Shown: positions 21,409-30,429 of the stretch, piece after piece
Layout of the letters: each line of letters opens with the position of its first letter
How positions within the stretch are numbered: the first letter of the stretch is position 1
Assembly (NCBI GenBank): GCA_947501885.1
Contig: CANMXN010000001.1
Coordinates: 1,364,001-1,428,000, forward strand
From: an uncultured Sphingorhabdus sp.
GTDB lineage: Bacteria; Pseudomonadota; Alphaproteobacteria; Sphingomonadales; Sphingomonadaceae
Length of the DNA stretch: 64,000 nt
Reading direction: 5' to 3'
Notes under the pieces: generated by a model
The model's input: only the letters and a program-made list of their open reading frames with translations
The model's database searches: none
Told to the model about the DNA's origin: nothing
Program-made: the position numbers and the translations under genes

Positions 21409-22737
21409 TTATTGATAAGCGGTAATTGTTCCCGAATCATCCAATACATATAAAACATTATTGGCAACCACAGGCGGAACAGAGATAGGCGCTTTAACCT
21501 CTTCGATCAAAAACGCAACACCTTCTTCGGGTTCAATCGCCCATATCTCACCCTCTGAATTGGTTGATATTAGTCGATTACCAGCCAAAATAGGGCCGCG
21601 CCAGCTAATAGCATCTTTCTTCTTTTTCTCATTCGCATATTGGGGCAATTGAGATATCCAACGGATTTTTCCGCTTGAGCGTGATACACAGAGCAAACGT
21701 GCATCATCCGTCATAACAAACACCCACTCGCCTGCGACAACGGGGGTTGCAATACCCGCAATATTTAATTCCCAGATACGACGTCCTTGGTCAAGGTCAT
21801 AAGCCGCCATACGGCCACCTTGCCCCAATGCATAGACGCGTCCTCGATCAATAACGGGGGCTGCATCAACATCGGATAATTCAGAAACAGACAATGACAT
21901 ACGTGTGCGCGACAATGTGTCATTCCACAAGCTGCGTCCATTCTCATAACGATAAGCGGCCAATTCACCCGATGAATAACCAGCAACCACGGTTCCCGAC
22001 GCAGCAGCAGGCGCCGCTACACCAAAGATACCCGAAATACCAACGGCTCCAGCCTCATTCCACTCGGAATCGCCTGTCCGTGCATTGAGCGCATATATTT
22101 GATTATCTTGCGTCATTACATAAAGATTACCATTGGATAATGTGGGTGATCCACGCAGAGGGCCCGATGGCCTTTGCTTCCAAATCACGCTGCCATCATC
22201 CATATTCAGTGCCGCCACATCGCCAATACCGTTGGTCACATATATTACAGTACCGTCCGATGCTACCCCGCCGCCAAACAGCGTGGATTTGTTTTCATCA
22301 CTATCAGTAAATTCAGAACGCCATAACCGTTGGCCGCTATTAATATCAAACGCCACTACGACTGCATCGGTACCAATTGCAAACAGCTTACCATTTACAA
22401 TGATAGGCGTAGACGCCAAACGGGCACGGGTCGATGACCCTGTAATTCTAGCCGTCCATTTTTTGGTTAGTTCTTCATTTAAGGTCACATGCCCTGGTGC
22501 TTTAGACGCATTGCCGCCTGGTTGTTGCCAATCAGCATTGGTGGCCGCCGTTGGCAAAATTACTGACTGCCCTTCTAATGCAGGGTCAGCTTCTGTATCA
22601 ACGCGTGCCCCCAAAATATCAACGCGATTACCAACAGTGGGAGTCACCCGCTTATCACCGCCGCCACCAAGCGCACCACAGCCTGCCAAAACTGAAACAG
22701 CTGTCAAACTTAATAGTAATTTAGATCTTTTGATCAC
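21409..22737 (-). CDS. bamB: Outer-membrane protein assembly factor BamB (PQQ-like propeller lipoprotein)
   Basis: This 442-residue lipoprotein has the lipobox LAGC at residues 17-20. A beta-propeller follows, built of PQQ-like repeats such as GNLYVMTQDNQIYALNARTG, YVTNGIGDVAALNMDDGSV and YALGQGGRMAAYDLDQGR. BamB is a lipoprotein of the BAM complex that helps insert beta-barrel proteins into the outer membrane. Context supports the call, since a YfgM-like TPR protein lies upstream and der downstream, as in E. coli. It is longer than E. coli BamB because of an N-terminal linker. Confidence 0.93.
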   Translation of the reverse strand: MIKRSKLLLSLTAVSVLAGCGALGGGGDKRVTPTVGNRVDILGARVDTEADPALEGQSVILPTAATNADWQQPGGNASKAPGHVTLNEELTKKWTARITGSSTRARLASTPIIVNGKLFAIGTDAVVVAFDINSGQRLWRSEFTDSDENKSTLFGGGVASDGTVIYVTNGIGDVAALNMDDGSVIWKQRPSGPLRGSPTLSNGNLYVMTQDNQIYALNARTGDSEWNEAGAVGISGIFGVAAPAAASGTVVAGYSSGELAAYRYENGRSLWNDTLSRTRMSLSVSELSDVDAAPVIDRGRVYALGQGGRMAAYDLDQGRRIWELNIAGIATPVVAGEWVFVMTDDARLLCVSRSSGKIRWISQLPQYANEKKKKDAISWRGPILAGNRLISTNSEGEIWAIEPEEGVAFLIEEVKAPISVPPVVANNVLYVLDDSGTITAYQ

Positions 22738-22779
22738 GCAAACTTACTCCAATTTATATCAAAACATAGGCTATAATAT

Positions 22780-23577
22780 CTATTCGTCTTCTGATTTTAC
22801 GCCATCTTCTAATTCTGCATTATCTTCGCTTTCATCAAGCTGAACAGCGTCAACGCCCAATACACCCGACATTTGTCGCGCACGATTGCGCAAACTTTCG
22901 GGCAAATCTTCTTGAGCTGCAATTTGGGCAAAAATAGGGCCAGCAAGATTTTCTTTATCCATGCGCATATAGGCAATAGCTGTCATCTCACCCGCGCTGC
23001 CAAACCATGGGTTACCCGGTGTTGCCAGCGGCTTCAGTCGGTCGATAACCTCTTGTGGTTTTAAATCATCATATTGTGCCGTTGTTTTACGGATAAGTGC
23101 AAAATCACGAAAAGCATCAGGCAAACTCTCATCGGTTAATACTTCATCATAAGCTGCTATCGCTGCTTTTATATCGCCTTTCTCTACCGCAATATTACCC
23201 TTTAATATTTTTGATAAAGCTCGATATCCAGCCTGATCAGCATTCTCAAAGGGTTTAAGCGCTTCAAGCGCCTCGTCATTTTTACCAGCATCTAGTGTAT
23301 CGACAGCTTTAATCAGCGCTTCACCCTGTTCGCCCGTCGCACTCACGCTTTGATTTTGATAATATATCCAACCTGCCAAAGAACCAAATATCAGCACAAT
23401 GGCGAGCAACAACCAACGCCCCCATGTGTTCCAAAATTGCTTGAGATCGCTATCCCGAACGGCTTCATCTACTTCTCGCAGAAAGGCTTCATCGGCTAAA
23501 TCTTTTTCGTCTGTAGGGCTTTTCGCCACTATTTCCTCCATCAATGAGCGCATTTTTTGCGCAATATTCTTTTCCAT
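22780..23577 (-). CDS. YfgM-like membrane-anchored TPR protein
   Basis: This 265-residue protein has a cytoplasmic N-terminus and a single transmembrane helix around residues 50-72 (WGRWLLLAIVLIFGSLAGWI). Periplasmic tetratricopeptide-type helices follow (ALIKAVDTLDAGKNDEALEA, LSKILKGNIAVEKGDIKAAI). YfgM interacts with the Sec translocon and periplasmic chaperones in E. coli, and its gene also precedes bamB there. The C-terminal 40 residues are acidic and likely disordered. It is in an operon with bamB, 42 bases downstream. Confidence 0.85.
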   Translation of the reverse strand: MEKNIAQKMRSLMEEIVAKSPTDEKDLADEAFLREVDEAVRDSDLKQFWNTWGRWLLLAIVLIFGSLAGWIYYQNQSVSATGEQGEALIKAVDTLDAGKNDEALEALKPFENADQAGYRALSKILKGNIAVEKGDIKAAIAAYDEVLTDESLPDAFRDFALIRKTTAQYDDLKPQEVIDRLKPLATPGNPWFGSAGEMTAIAYMRMDKENLAGPIFAQIAAQEDLPESLRNRARQMSGVLGVDAVQLDESEDNAELEDGVKSEDE

Positions 23578-23696
23578 TAGCCGTCAATGACGTGACTTGC
23601 TAGCCTCTTTATCAATAGCGCCTATCTCATCACCGATATTGCTATGAGATTCTAGAATATAAGCTTAATAGGGATCAATATTAAGATAAAACAACT

Positions 23697-24575
23697 TTAT
23701 GGCTTTTTATCAATGGCTCCATAAAGTTGATCTTCGCTTGGGAATGTACGGTTACGGACTTCTTCGGCATATTCACGCACCGACTTGAGCACCACATCCG
23801 ACATAGCACCATAGCGTTTTACAAATTTTGGCGTACGGTCAAACAAACCAAGCATATCTTCAGACACCAAAACCTGTCCGTCGCATTGTGCAGACGCACC
23901 AATACCAATAGTTGGACATGCAACTTTATTGGTGATCTCAATCGCAATATGCTCAAGCACACCTTCTATCACCATAGCAAAAGCTCCTGCATCAGCTAGC
24001 GCAACCGCATCTTCGACAATCGCCCTAGCCTCTTCATCGCTTTTACCGCGCACGCCATAACCGCCCAAAATATTAATCGCTTGAGGGGTAAGGCCAACAT
24101 GCGCCATTACGGGAATACCGCGCTTGGTAAGAAATTCCACCGTTGGGGCCAATACTTTGCCACCCTCAATTTTAATCGCCGCAGCACCCGTATGTTTTAA
24201 AAGCTTGGATGCATTTTCAAAAGCCTGTTCGGGTGAGGCCTCATAAGAACCAAAGGGCATATCGACAATTACCGCTGCATGGTAACTACCACGAACCACA
24301 GCCGCTCCATGCGCAATCATCATATCCATCGTTACCGCAACAGTATGCGGCAGGCCATAAATCACCTGCCCCAGCGAATCACCCACCAAGAGCATATCGC
24401 ATTCAGGGTCCAGCAATTGCGCCATACGCACTGTATAGGCGGTAAGCATGACCAGCGGTTCGCCGCCTTTACGTTGGCGAATTTTGGGTACACTAAGCCT
24501 TTTCATCGGCTTGGGCGTTGGGTTGGCACGGCTCGTAGACGTGTCAAAAGTTAGCGTTTTTGAAGTCGTAGACAT
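23697..24575 (-). CDS. panB: 3-methyl-2-oxobutanoate hydroxymethyltransferase
   Basis: PanB makes ketopantoate from 2-oxoisovalerate and methylene-tetrahydrofolate, the first committed step of pantothenate synthesis. Motifs include GGEPLVMLTAYTVRMAQLLD, MLLVGDSLGQVIYGLPHT, VVDMPFGSYE-like IVDMPFGSYEASPEQA, AHVGLTPQAINILGGYGVRG and IGIGASAQCDGQVLV. The ATG at 24575 gives 292 residues; the frame continues upstream to 24626 but the added residues do not belong to the family. It heads the run of four genes ending with der. It links to coaD through the coenzyme A pathway, though not by operon. Confidence 0.97.
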   Translation of the reverse strand: MSTTSKTLTFDTSTSRANPTPKPMKRLSVPKIRQRKGGEPLVMLTAYTVRMAQLLDPECDMLLVGDSLGQVIYGLPHTVAVTMDMMIAHGAAVVRGSYHAAVIVDMPFGSYEASPEQAFENASKLLKHTGAAAIKIEGGKVLAPTVEFLTKRGIPVMAHVGLTPQAINILGGYGVRGKSDEEARAIVEDAVALADAGAFAMVIEGVLEHIAIEITNKVACPTIGIGASAQCDGQVLVSEDMLGLFDRTPKFVKRYGAMSDVVLKSVREYAEEVRNRTFPSEDQLYGAIDKKP

Positions 24576-24718
24576 AATATCTGTGTAGCGACAAATACCC
24601 CGCTTAAAAAGGGATGATTGCATCAAATGATAATGCTTATGTTATTTTTACTTGACTTAATGTTAAATTTATATAACGCAGAGTTATGAATATTAAACAT
24701 TAAAGGCAGAACTATATT

Positions 24719-24868
24719 ATGAATCCTATATCAAAATTATATCGGCTCGCTCGCCGCGCAATAATCAATGGACTACGCTATGTTTGGCAACAAGAGGTGC
24801 CTTCAACATTACCAAGCATCATCATGTCCCTCACTATATTTTCAATTTCTTCAGCATTGCAATCATAA
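24719..24868 (+). CDS. Possible small protein, 49 residues
   Basis: A short frame begins MNPISKLYRLARRAIINGLR and ends SISSALQS. It has a basic amphipathic N-terminus and a hydrophobic C-terminal half (PSIIMSLTIFSIS). An AAAGGCAG sequence lies 10 bases upstream of the ATG. Its stop TAA overlaps the AAGGAG of the next gene, an arrangement compatible with translational coupling. I recognise no family. It could equally be a noncoding leader. Confidence 0.4.
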   Translation: MNPISKLYRLARRAIINGLRYVWQQEVPSTLPSIIMSLTIFSISSALQS

Positions 24869-24878
24869 GGAGTTTATT

Positions 24879-25295
24879 ATGTCTTTCCGCGAAAAAATGC
24901 TCTGGGTAGCGATCACCGCTATGGGTCTAGGCTTTGGATTTTACTTTGTCACCTTGCTCACTCCTATAGGAGAGAATGCAACGGCTGATTATTATGTCGG
25001 GTTGCTATTATCCATCATTGGTATCACCATTGGGGCTATGTTGATTGCAACTTTATTATTATTTTTGCGTGATCGTAGCGAAGTGCATTTCACCGAAGAC
25101 GAACGGGACAGAGATATCCATAAATCAGGCACGCAAATGGCCTATTATCCACTATTACTCGGTGTCTGGGGAGCTGGCATATTATATCATCATGGTGTAT
25201 CGACACCAACAATGCTCAATGCTTTACTTGCTGTCATTGTCTCAGCTGAGATGATCCGTCTCGGCTATCAAATCTATCTTTATCGCAAGGCATAA
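24879..25295 (+). CDS. Small four-helix membrane protein paired with an XRE regulator
   Basis: This 138-residue protein has four predicted transmembrane helices and a charged loop HFTEDERDRDIHKSGT between helices 2 and 3. The ATG at 24879 is preceded by AAGGAGTTTATT and is preferred to an upstream in-frame ATG at 24768. The XRE regulator gene starts three bases after the stop. This membrane protein/YozG-type regulator pair recurs in many bacteria and is usually of unknown role. The regulator probably controls the pair. Confidence 0.75.
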   Translation: MSFREKMLWVAITAMGLGFGFYFVTLLTPIGENATADYYVGLLLSIIGITIGAMLIATLLLFLRDRSEVHFTEDERDRDIHKSGTQMAYYPLLLGVWGAGILYHHGVSTPTMLNALLAVIVSAEMIRLGYQIYLYRKA

Positions 25296-25298
25296 ACC

Positions 25299-25511
25299 AT
25301 GGCCCAATTACCTTTTACAAATAATATTCGCGCGCTACGTTTTGCTCATAAAGAAATGACACAAGGCGAATTAGGCGAGCATCTTGGCCTGACGCGCCAA
25401 ACTGTTGCAGCGATTGAGCAAGGCAAATATTCACCTTCACTTGAAACCGCCTTTCGTATCGCTCATATTTTTGAACAACCACTCGAGGATATATTTATTT
25501 GGGATGGATAG
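25299..25511 (+). CDS. XRE-family helix-turn-helix transcriptional regulator
   Basis: This 70-residue Cro/CI-type DNA-binding protein is a single domain: MTQGELGEHLGLTRQTVAAIEQGKYSPSLETAF covers the helix-turn-helix, and FEQPLEDIF is the usual C-terminal helix. Such stand-alone YozG-like proteins regulate the adjacent membrane-protein gene. It is coupled to the upstream gene at three bases. Confidence 0.93.
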   Translation: MAQLPFTNNIRALRFAHKEMTQGELGEHLGLTRQTVAAIEQGKYSPSLETAFRIAHIFEQPLEDIFIWDG

Positions 25512-25532
25512 AAAATATCGGGCCGCTATGGC

Positions 25533-26609
25533 TCAATATTCATTAAAGGCTTCCAAGGCCATGCCTGGATGATCGCTAAAAAAACCATCCACTCCAGCCT
25601 CACGATAGGCACGAACTTCAGACTTTAGATCACCTAATGCAATCGGGTCTAACGAAGATTTCATCCCTTCGGGCAAGAAGTAGTTTTCAGCACGTATTGT
25701 CCAAATATGTACCAGCAGATCATTAGCATGGGCATTTTTGACAAGATCACTAGGTACAGCCAAACGGCCCATCAAAGTGCGGTCAATCACCAAAGATTTA
25801 GCCACTCCGATAACATCTGCATAGGCCGCTATATTTTTTAAGCCAGAGGGACTCGTCATAACATCTGGCGTTAAATTAGGTTGGTCTGGCGGTGCATGCT
25901 TATCATGCACCAATTGCACCAAGCGAATGTCTGTTGCGTTAGACAATTCTTTTAAGGATCCGACTTCAAACGATTGAATAAAAACAGCATCGCTAGCATC
26001 ACGATAACCAAATATATTGAGCTGCTTTAATAAAGTATCTTGGTGCGGCAAACCAATAGACTTGAAATAGGCTGGATGCTTTATTTCAGGGTAAATACCA
26101 ATAACTCGGCCCGTCTTTTGTTCCATTCTCTGCACAAATTTAAGCACTTCTTCAAAGGATAAAATATTAAATTCATTGTCATAATCACGATTGGCTGGGC
26201 GCAATTCAGCAAGGCGTTCTTTCGCCCGCAATGTTTTTAGCTCATTATATGTAAAATCTTCGGTAAACCAGCCACTTATTTCCTGTCCATCAATAATTTT
26301 GGTCGTGTAACGGTCCGCAAATTCGCGCTTAGTTGATATGTTGGTGGTGCCTGAGATTTCATTCTCATGACGCACCATTAATATACCATCTTTGCTTACC
26401 ACCAAATCGGGCTCAATATAGTCCGCGCCTTGCTCAATAGCCAATTCATAGGCTGCGCGCGTATGTTCAGGCCGCTCACCACTTGCACCACGATGTCCAA
26501 TGATAATAGGCAAAACAACCTCCTCTGATATACCAGATTCCGCATTGCCATTACTGCATGCGCCCAATGCTAAGAATAAAAATGATAATATGGCAAAGCG
26601 CATGATCAT
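25533..26609 (-). CDS. Glycerophosphodiester phosphodiesterase lipoprotein
   Basis: GlpQ-type enzymes hydrolyse glycerophosphodiesters to glycerol-3-phosphate and an alcohol. The catalytic region IIGHRGASGERPEHT (His and Arg) and the metal-binding ADYIEPDLVVSKDG with VRHE are intact, as are YPEIKHP and the C-terminal GVDGFFSDHPG. The signal sequence MIMRFAILSFLFLALGAC ends in lipobox LGAC, so it is membrane-anchored on the periplasmic side. The start at 26609 overlaps the preceding stop as ATGA; an ATG two codons further in (26603) is also possible. It is coupled to the DUF427 gene. Confidence 0.9.
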   Translation of the reverse strand: MIMRFAILSFLFLALGACSNGNAESGISEEVVLPIIIGHRGASGERPEHTRAAYELAIEQGADYIEPDLVVSKDGILMVRHENEISGTTNISTKREFADRYTTKIIDGQEISGWFTEDFTYNELKTLRAKERLAELRPANRDYDNEFNILSFEEVLKFVQRMEQKTGRVIGIYPEIKHPAYFKSIGLPHQDTLLKQLNIFGYRDASDAVFIQSFEVGSLKELSNATDIRLVQLVHDKHAPPDQPNLTPDVMTSPSGLKNIAAYADVIGVAKSLVIDRTLMGRLAVPSDLVKNAHANDLLVHIWTIRAENYFLPEGMKSSLDPIALGDLKSEVRAYREAGVDGFFSDHPGMALEAFNEY

Positions 26610-26890
26610 TGCTGCACTTCGACCCCATTCCAAAAAGCGATATGGTCTTTAATCTGTGCTGCCTTTTCAGAAGGTGCAGTATAATACCAAGCTGCATTGG
26701 CATTCACCACACCACCAGCGACAATATTATAATAAAGTGCATCACCCTTCCATGGACAATGGGACGTTGCATCACTCTCTTGAAAATATTCGGACTTGAT
26801 AGAGCCAAGAGGAAAATAGATATTATTTTCAACGATGACAATATCATCGCTTTGCGCAAGAATATGCCCATTCCATTTTGCAATTGCCAT
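26606..26890 (-). CDS. DUF427 domain protein
   Basis: This 94-residue protein matches the DUF427 fold: AKWNGHILAQSDDIVIVENNIYFP, then SHCPWKGDALYYNI with the conserved CPWKG, then AAWYYTAPSEKA. The function is unknown. The ATG at 26890 has GGGAGCAATT upstream. Its stop overlaps the start of the glycerophosphodiesterase gene (ATGA), so the two are cotranslated. Confidence 0.92.
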   Translation of the reverse strand: MAIAKWNGHILAQSDDIVIVENNIYFPLGSIKSEYFQESDATSHCPWKGDALYYNIVAGGVVNANAAWYYTAPSEKAAQIKDHIAFWNGVEVQQ

Positions 26891-27072
26891 AATTGCTCCC
26901 CAAATCTTCAATGCACTATCAATGTTTCACCTTAGATAAGATGATTCTTTTGAGTATTTTGATACATCCAAGCACATGCATCAAGGTGAATCGGTGCTAC
27001 AAAGCCTCATAGCGTCATATTTTACATTATCGCGTCATTATGAAACATTATATAGTAATATAATTACTTACA

Positions 27073-27423
27073 TCATTCTACCAAGGCGGCTTCATATTCG
27101 GAAGATTTAAAACCAACCAATAATCCCATATCACTTTCTAGGACAGGACGTTTAATCATACTGGGATATTCCATCATCAGCATAATTGCTTTTGCTTCAT
27201 CAATATTCTCACGATTGGCTGCTGGTAATTTTTTAAAGGTTGTCCCACGTTTATTGAGCAACACTTCCCAGCCGACTTGCCCGATCCACTCTTTAAGCTT
27301 TGCACCATCGACACCCGCTTTTTTATAATCATGAAAATCATAAATAATGTCGCGCTGCTCCATCCATTTGCGTGCTTTTTTAATCGTATCGCAATTGGAA
27401 ATGCCATAAATTTTCGTAGCCAT
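27073..27423 (-). CDS. ArsC/Spx-like thioredoxin-fold protein (YffB type)
   Basis: This 116-residue protein of the ArsC/Spx/YffB group has KIYGISNCDTIKKARKWM with the single N-terminal cysteine, then DFHDYKKAGVD, LLNKRGTTFKKLP and IKRPVLE. YffB-like members are predicted glutathione-dependent reductases rather than true arsenate reductases, and no ars gene is nearby. The ATG at 27423 removes 21 residues of the longer frame that do not belong to the fold. Confidence 0.88.
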   Translation of the reverse strand: MATKIYGISNCDTIKKARKWMEQRDIIYDFHDYKKAGVDGAKLKEWIGQVGWEVLLNKRGTTFKKLPAANRENIDEAKAIMLMMEYPSMIKRPVLESDMGLLVGFKSSEYEAALVE

Positions 27424-27609
27424 GCCGATGATCCCATTCAAAAATAGTGAAGCACGCTCTATCTGCAAATCAGGCCAATTGGTCAAGCCTGTTTAAAGCC
27501 TATAAGAATCAATCTACGATATCAGCAATAAATAAGCATAAGAACATCTACAACTCGATTATTACAAACGCCTATAATATATTAATAAATATATAGAGGC
27601 TACAAATAA

Positions 27610-28266
27610 TTAACGCTCGAAGGGTCTAGCTGGATTGCCAACCACGACGGCTCCATCAGGAACATCTTTTGTTACCACAGCCCCCATACCTACCACAGCA
27701 TTTTTACCAATCTTAAGAGGCTTATCCGCTGTGCCTTGCTTAATGATAGCACCTGTACCAATATAGGCATGATCTGCGATATGGATATTACCATTACAGC
27801 GCACGCCGGGTGCAAACGTAACAAAATCACCGATCACACAATTATGCGCAACATAGCTGTAGATATTTGCCTGAAAATGTTTACCAATTATTACATTGCT
27901 GGTTATCATCGTAAAATGATTTAAAATAGAACCTTCACCTATTTCTACATTATCTAATTTCACATTGTTCTTTGCTACTACAGGCATAAATCCGATATCA
28001 GCTTTAATACATTTTTGTACTAAGCGTTCTCTTACTTTACTGTCGCCAATCGCTATATTGATTTTTTTTTGCGATGCTTGATGCGCTAATAATTCTTCAA
28101 AATTCCAAACCTCATAACCATTAACCAATTCAACATCCGAACTGGTCTTATTATCATCAACAAATATTATTTTGGCGGTATCCTGAGAATATTGTTCTGC
28201 AGCTAATGGTATAACCTCTGTACCGAAACCACTTTTCCCATATATAGCATAAATTTTATTTTCCAT
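27610..28266 (-). CDS. NeuD/PglD-family sugar O- or N-acetyltransferase
   Basis: This 218-residue protein has an N-terminal Rossmann-like domain (YAIYGKSGFGTEVIPLA) and a C-terminal left-handed beta-helix of hexapeptide repeats (GEGSILNHF, IGKHFQANIYSYV, IGKNAVVGMGAVVTKDVPDG). The likely catalytic histidine is in SYVAHNCVIGDFV. Family members acetylate amino sugars or sialic acid with acetyl-CoA. It overlaps the sugar-transferase gene by 11 bases, so the two act in one glycan pathway. Confidence 0.9.
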   Translation of the reverse strand: MENKIYAIYGKSGFGTEVIPLAAEQYSQDTAKIIFVDDNKTSSDVELVNGYEVWNFEELLAHQASQKKINIAIGDSKVRERLVQKCIKADIGFMPVVAKNNVKLDNVEIGEGSILNHFTMITSNVIIGKHFQANIYSYVAHNCVIGDFVTFAPGVRCNGNIHIADHAYIGTGAIIKQGTADKPLKIGKNAVVGMGAVVTKDVPDGAVVVGNPARPFER

Positions 28267-28858
28267 TTTTTGTCCCTTTAAATATTGGCATCGTTACATT
28301 ATCATCCGCTGAAATACCTTTTCGATTGATAATCGTCCAAAGCGTCAACCATAAAATTTTCATATCAAACCACAGACTCTGATGATCGACATAATATATA
28401 TCAAGCGCAAATTTCTGTTCCCAAGACAGCGCATTACGGCCGCTCACCTGAGCCCATCCTGTTATTCCCGGTCTCACTTCATGTCTGCGCAACTGCTTCT
28501 CATCATATAAAGGCAAATAACTTACCAATAAAGGCCGTGGTCCCACCAAGCTCATATCGCCTTTAATGACATTCCAAAGCTCAGGCAATTCATCAAGGCT
28601 AGTGCTTCGCAAAAACTTACCATAAGATGCTAAGCGCACATCATCTGGTAATAAATGGCCATCAACATCACGCGCATTGCTCATCGTGCGGAATTTAATC
28701 ATTTTAAAAATAGCACCATTCAAACCAGGTCTATCTTGCCGAAAAAAAATTGGGCGCCCAAAAAATAACAAAGAAGCAAGACTAACCATAATAAAAAATG
28801 GTGATGCAAGGAATAAGACAGTTATAGCACCAATAATATCAAATACACGCTTTAGCAT
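28256..28858 (-). CDS. Undecaprenyl-phosphate sugar phosphotransferase (PglC-like)
   Basis: This is a 200-residue monotopic phosphoglycosyl transferase that moves a sugar-1-phosphate from a UDP-sugar onto undecaprenyl phosphate to start a glycan. The N-terminal reentrant hydrophobic segment ([16 protein letters not shown]) is followed by [21 protein letters not shown], the catalytic region [25 protein letters not shown] and [15 protein letters not shown]. It lacks the extra N-terminal membrane domain of WcaJ-type enzymes. With the downstream acetyltransferase it recalls the PglC-PglD pair of bacillosamine pathways, but no aminotransferase, dehydratase or flippase gene is near. Confidence 0.92.
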   Translation of the reverse strand: MLKRVFDIIGAITVLFLASPFFIMVSLASLLFFGRPIFFRQDRPGLNGAIFKMIKFRTMSNARDVDGHLLPDDVRLASYGKFLRSTSLDELPELWNVIKGDMSLVGPRPLLVSYLPLYDEKQLRRHEVRPGITGWAQVSGRNALSWEQKFALDIYYVDHQSLWFDMKILWLTLWTIINRKGISADDNVTMPIFKGTKNGK

Positions 28859-29067
28859 TTTATAAGCCTTAAATCATATCGCATTTGCTCAAACCAATAT
28901 TAGAGGAGGTTAATGCTATCCCATAAAGAGGCTTCTACAGCAGTGTCAAATAATAACTAAAAGCTATGCATGGCTGCATATAAATGACGCCTTATACCCA
29001 TTCTATGATACCGTACGCTATAATCATAGATGGTGAGTTCACACCTTTCTCCTCACGGCGCAGCAGA

Positions 29068-30264
29068 CTATGAACCATATTCTATCACAATTTTTTGTGC
29101 TGCATCAGCGGCCAATTTTCTGGCTTGATCGCTAGTTCCATTATCACAGCGCGCAAGAGCCACGCCCATTCGGCGATAGGGCCGCGTAACTGGCTTGCCA
29201 AAAATACGAACATCCACATATTCCCCTTCCAAGCCACTCATACTCAAAGCTTCTGCCAAACCCGTAAATGCGAAATCATCAGACTCCCTATCCGCCAATA
29301 TCACGGCACTGGCCGATGCACCGCTGCAATGGATTTGCGGTATTGGTAATCCTAATATCGCTCTTGCATGCAGATCAAATTCACTCAATTCTTGCGAAAT
29401 TAAAGTCACCATCCCTGTATCATGCGGGCGCGGGGACAATTCGGAAAATATCACCTGATCGCCTTTGACGAAAAATTCGACCCCAAACAGACCCCATCCT
29501 TTACCCTTACCTGCAAGAGCTTTCACAACTTTTGCCGCCATTTCTTGAGCAACCCTAAGTGCGCTTTCAGACATTGCAGCGGGTTGCCAGCTTTCCTGAT
29601 AATCACCGCGTTCTTGGCGATGACCAATCGGCGGACAAAAATATATCCCACCCTTGGCCGATACGGTCAGCAAGGTAATCTCATAATCAAAGTCGATAAA
29701 TTGTTCGGCAATAACCCGCACCCTATCGCCGCGCATACCATCGGCGGCATAATCCCACGCCGCATCAATTTCTGATAGGTCTTTCACCATGCTTTGCCCC
29801 TTGCCCGATGATGACATGACAGGCTTTACCACTAAAGGCGCACCAATTTTTTCGGCTATTTCACGCAATTCCTCACGGCTTTCCGCATAATCATAGCGCG
29901 ATGTTAATAGCCCTAAATCACGCGAAGCCAGATCACGAATAGCATCACGGTTCATGGTCAATTGCGCCGCGTAAGCAGAGGGCACAATATTATAACCCTC
30001 TTGTTCCAAATCCGCCAAAACCTCTGTGCGAATAGCCTCTATCTCAGGCACGATATAATCAGGCTTATGCTTTTCGATGGCAGCGCGCAGCGCATCAGCA
30101 TCAAGCATAGAGAAGACTTCATGTGCATCTGCCAATTGCATGGCGGGTGCGCCTTCATAGGCATCGCAGGCTATGACATAAGCACCAAGCCGCTTGGCGG
30201 AGATCACAAATTCACGGCCCAATTCACCCGAACCCAACAACAATATTTTCGCGATGTGACTCAT
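29068..30264 (-). CDS. purT: Formate-dependent phosphoribosylglycinamide formyltransferase
   Basis: PurT formylates GAR using formate and ATP, a folate-independent alternative to PurN in purine synthesis. It is an ATP-grasp enzyme of 398 residues: LLLGSGELGREF at the N-terminus, PVMSSSGKGQSMV for ATP binding, WGLFGVEFFVKGD and SELSPRPHDTGMVTLISQ in the active site. The ATG at 30264 has GAGAGGAACAAT upstream, so the slightly longer frame is not used. It lies downstream of guaA with one unrelated gene between. Confidence 0.96.
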   Translation of the reverse strand: MSHIAKILLLGSGELGREFVISAKRLGAYVIACDAYEGAPAMQLADAHEVFSMLDADALRAAIEKHKPDYIVPEIEAIRTEVLADLEQEGYNIVPSAYAAQLTMNRDAIRDLASRDLGLLTSRYDYAESREELREIAEKIGAPLVVKPVMSSSGKGQSMVKDLSEIDAAWDYAADGMRGDRVRVIAEQFIDFDYEITLLTVSAKGGIYFCPPIGHRQERGDYQESWQPAAMSESALRVAQEMAAKVVKALAGKGKGWGLFGVEFFVKGDQVIFSELSPRPHDTGMVTLISQELSEFDLHARAILGLPIPQIHCSGASASAVILADRESDDFAFTGLAEALSMSGLEGEYVDVRIFGKPVTRPYRRMGVALARCDNGTSDQARKLAADAAQKIVIEYGS

Positions 30265-30429
30265 ATTGTTCCTCTCCATGAAATTCTAATATTATTTCAA
30301 CATCATTTGAGCAGATTTTTAGTCTTAAATTTACCTACCTTGAACTTCCATGCCCTGAGCCTTCTAGTCCTATGCTGATAAAAAACAACTCAGGAGAAAT
30401 CCTCACTTAACTATCTTTGAAACTAAAAA

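Noticed and set aside
22133-22843. Long plus-strand open frame (236 codons) opposite bamB
   Set aside because: It is the antisense of bamB and the TPR gene, has low-complexity serine/proline-rich content, no ribosome binding site and no family features.
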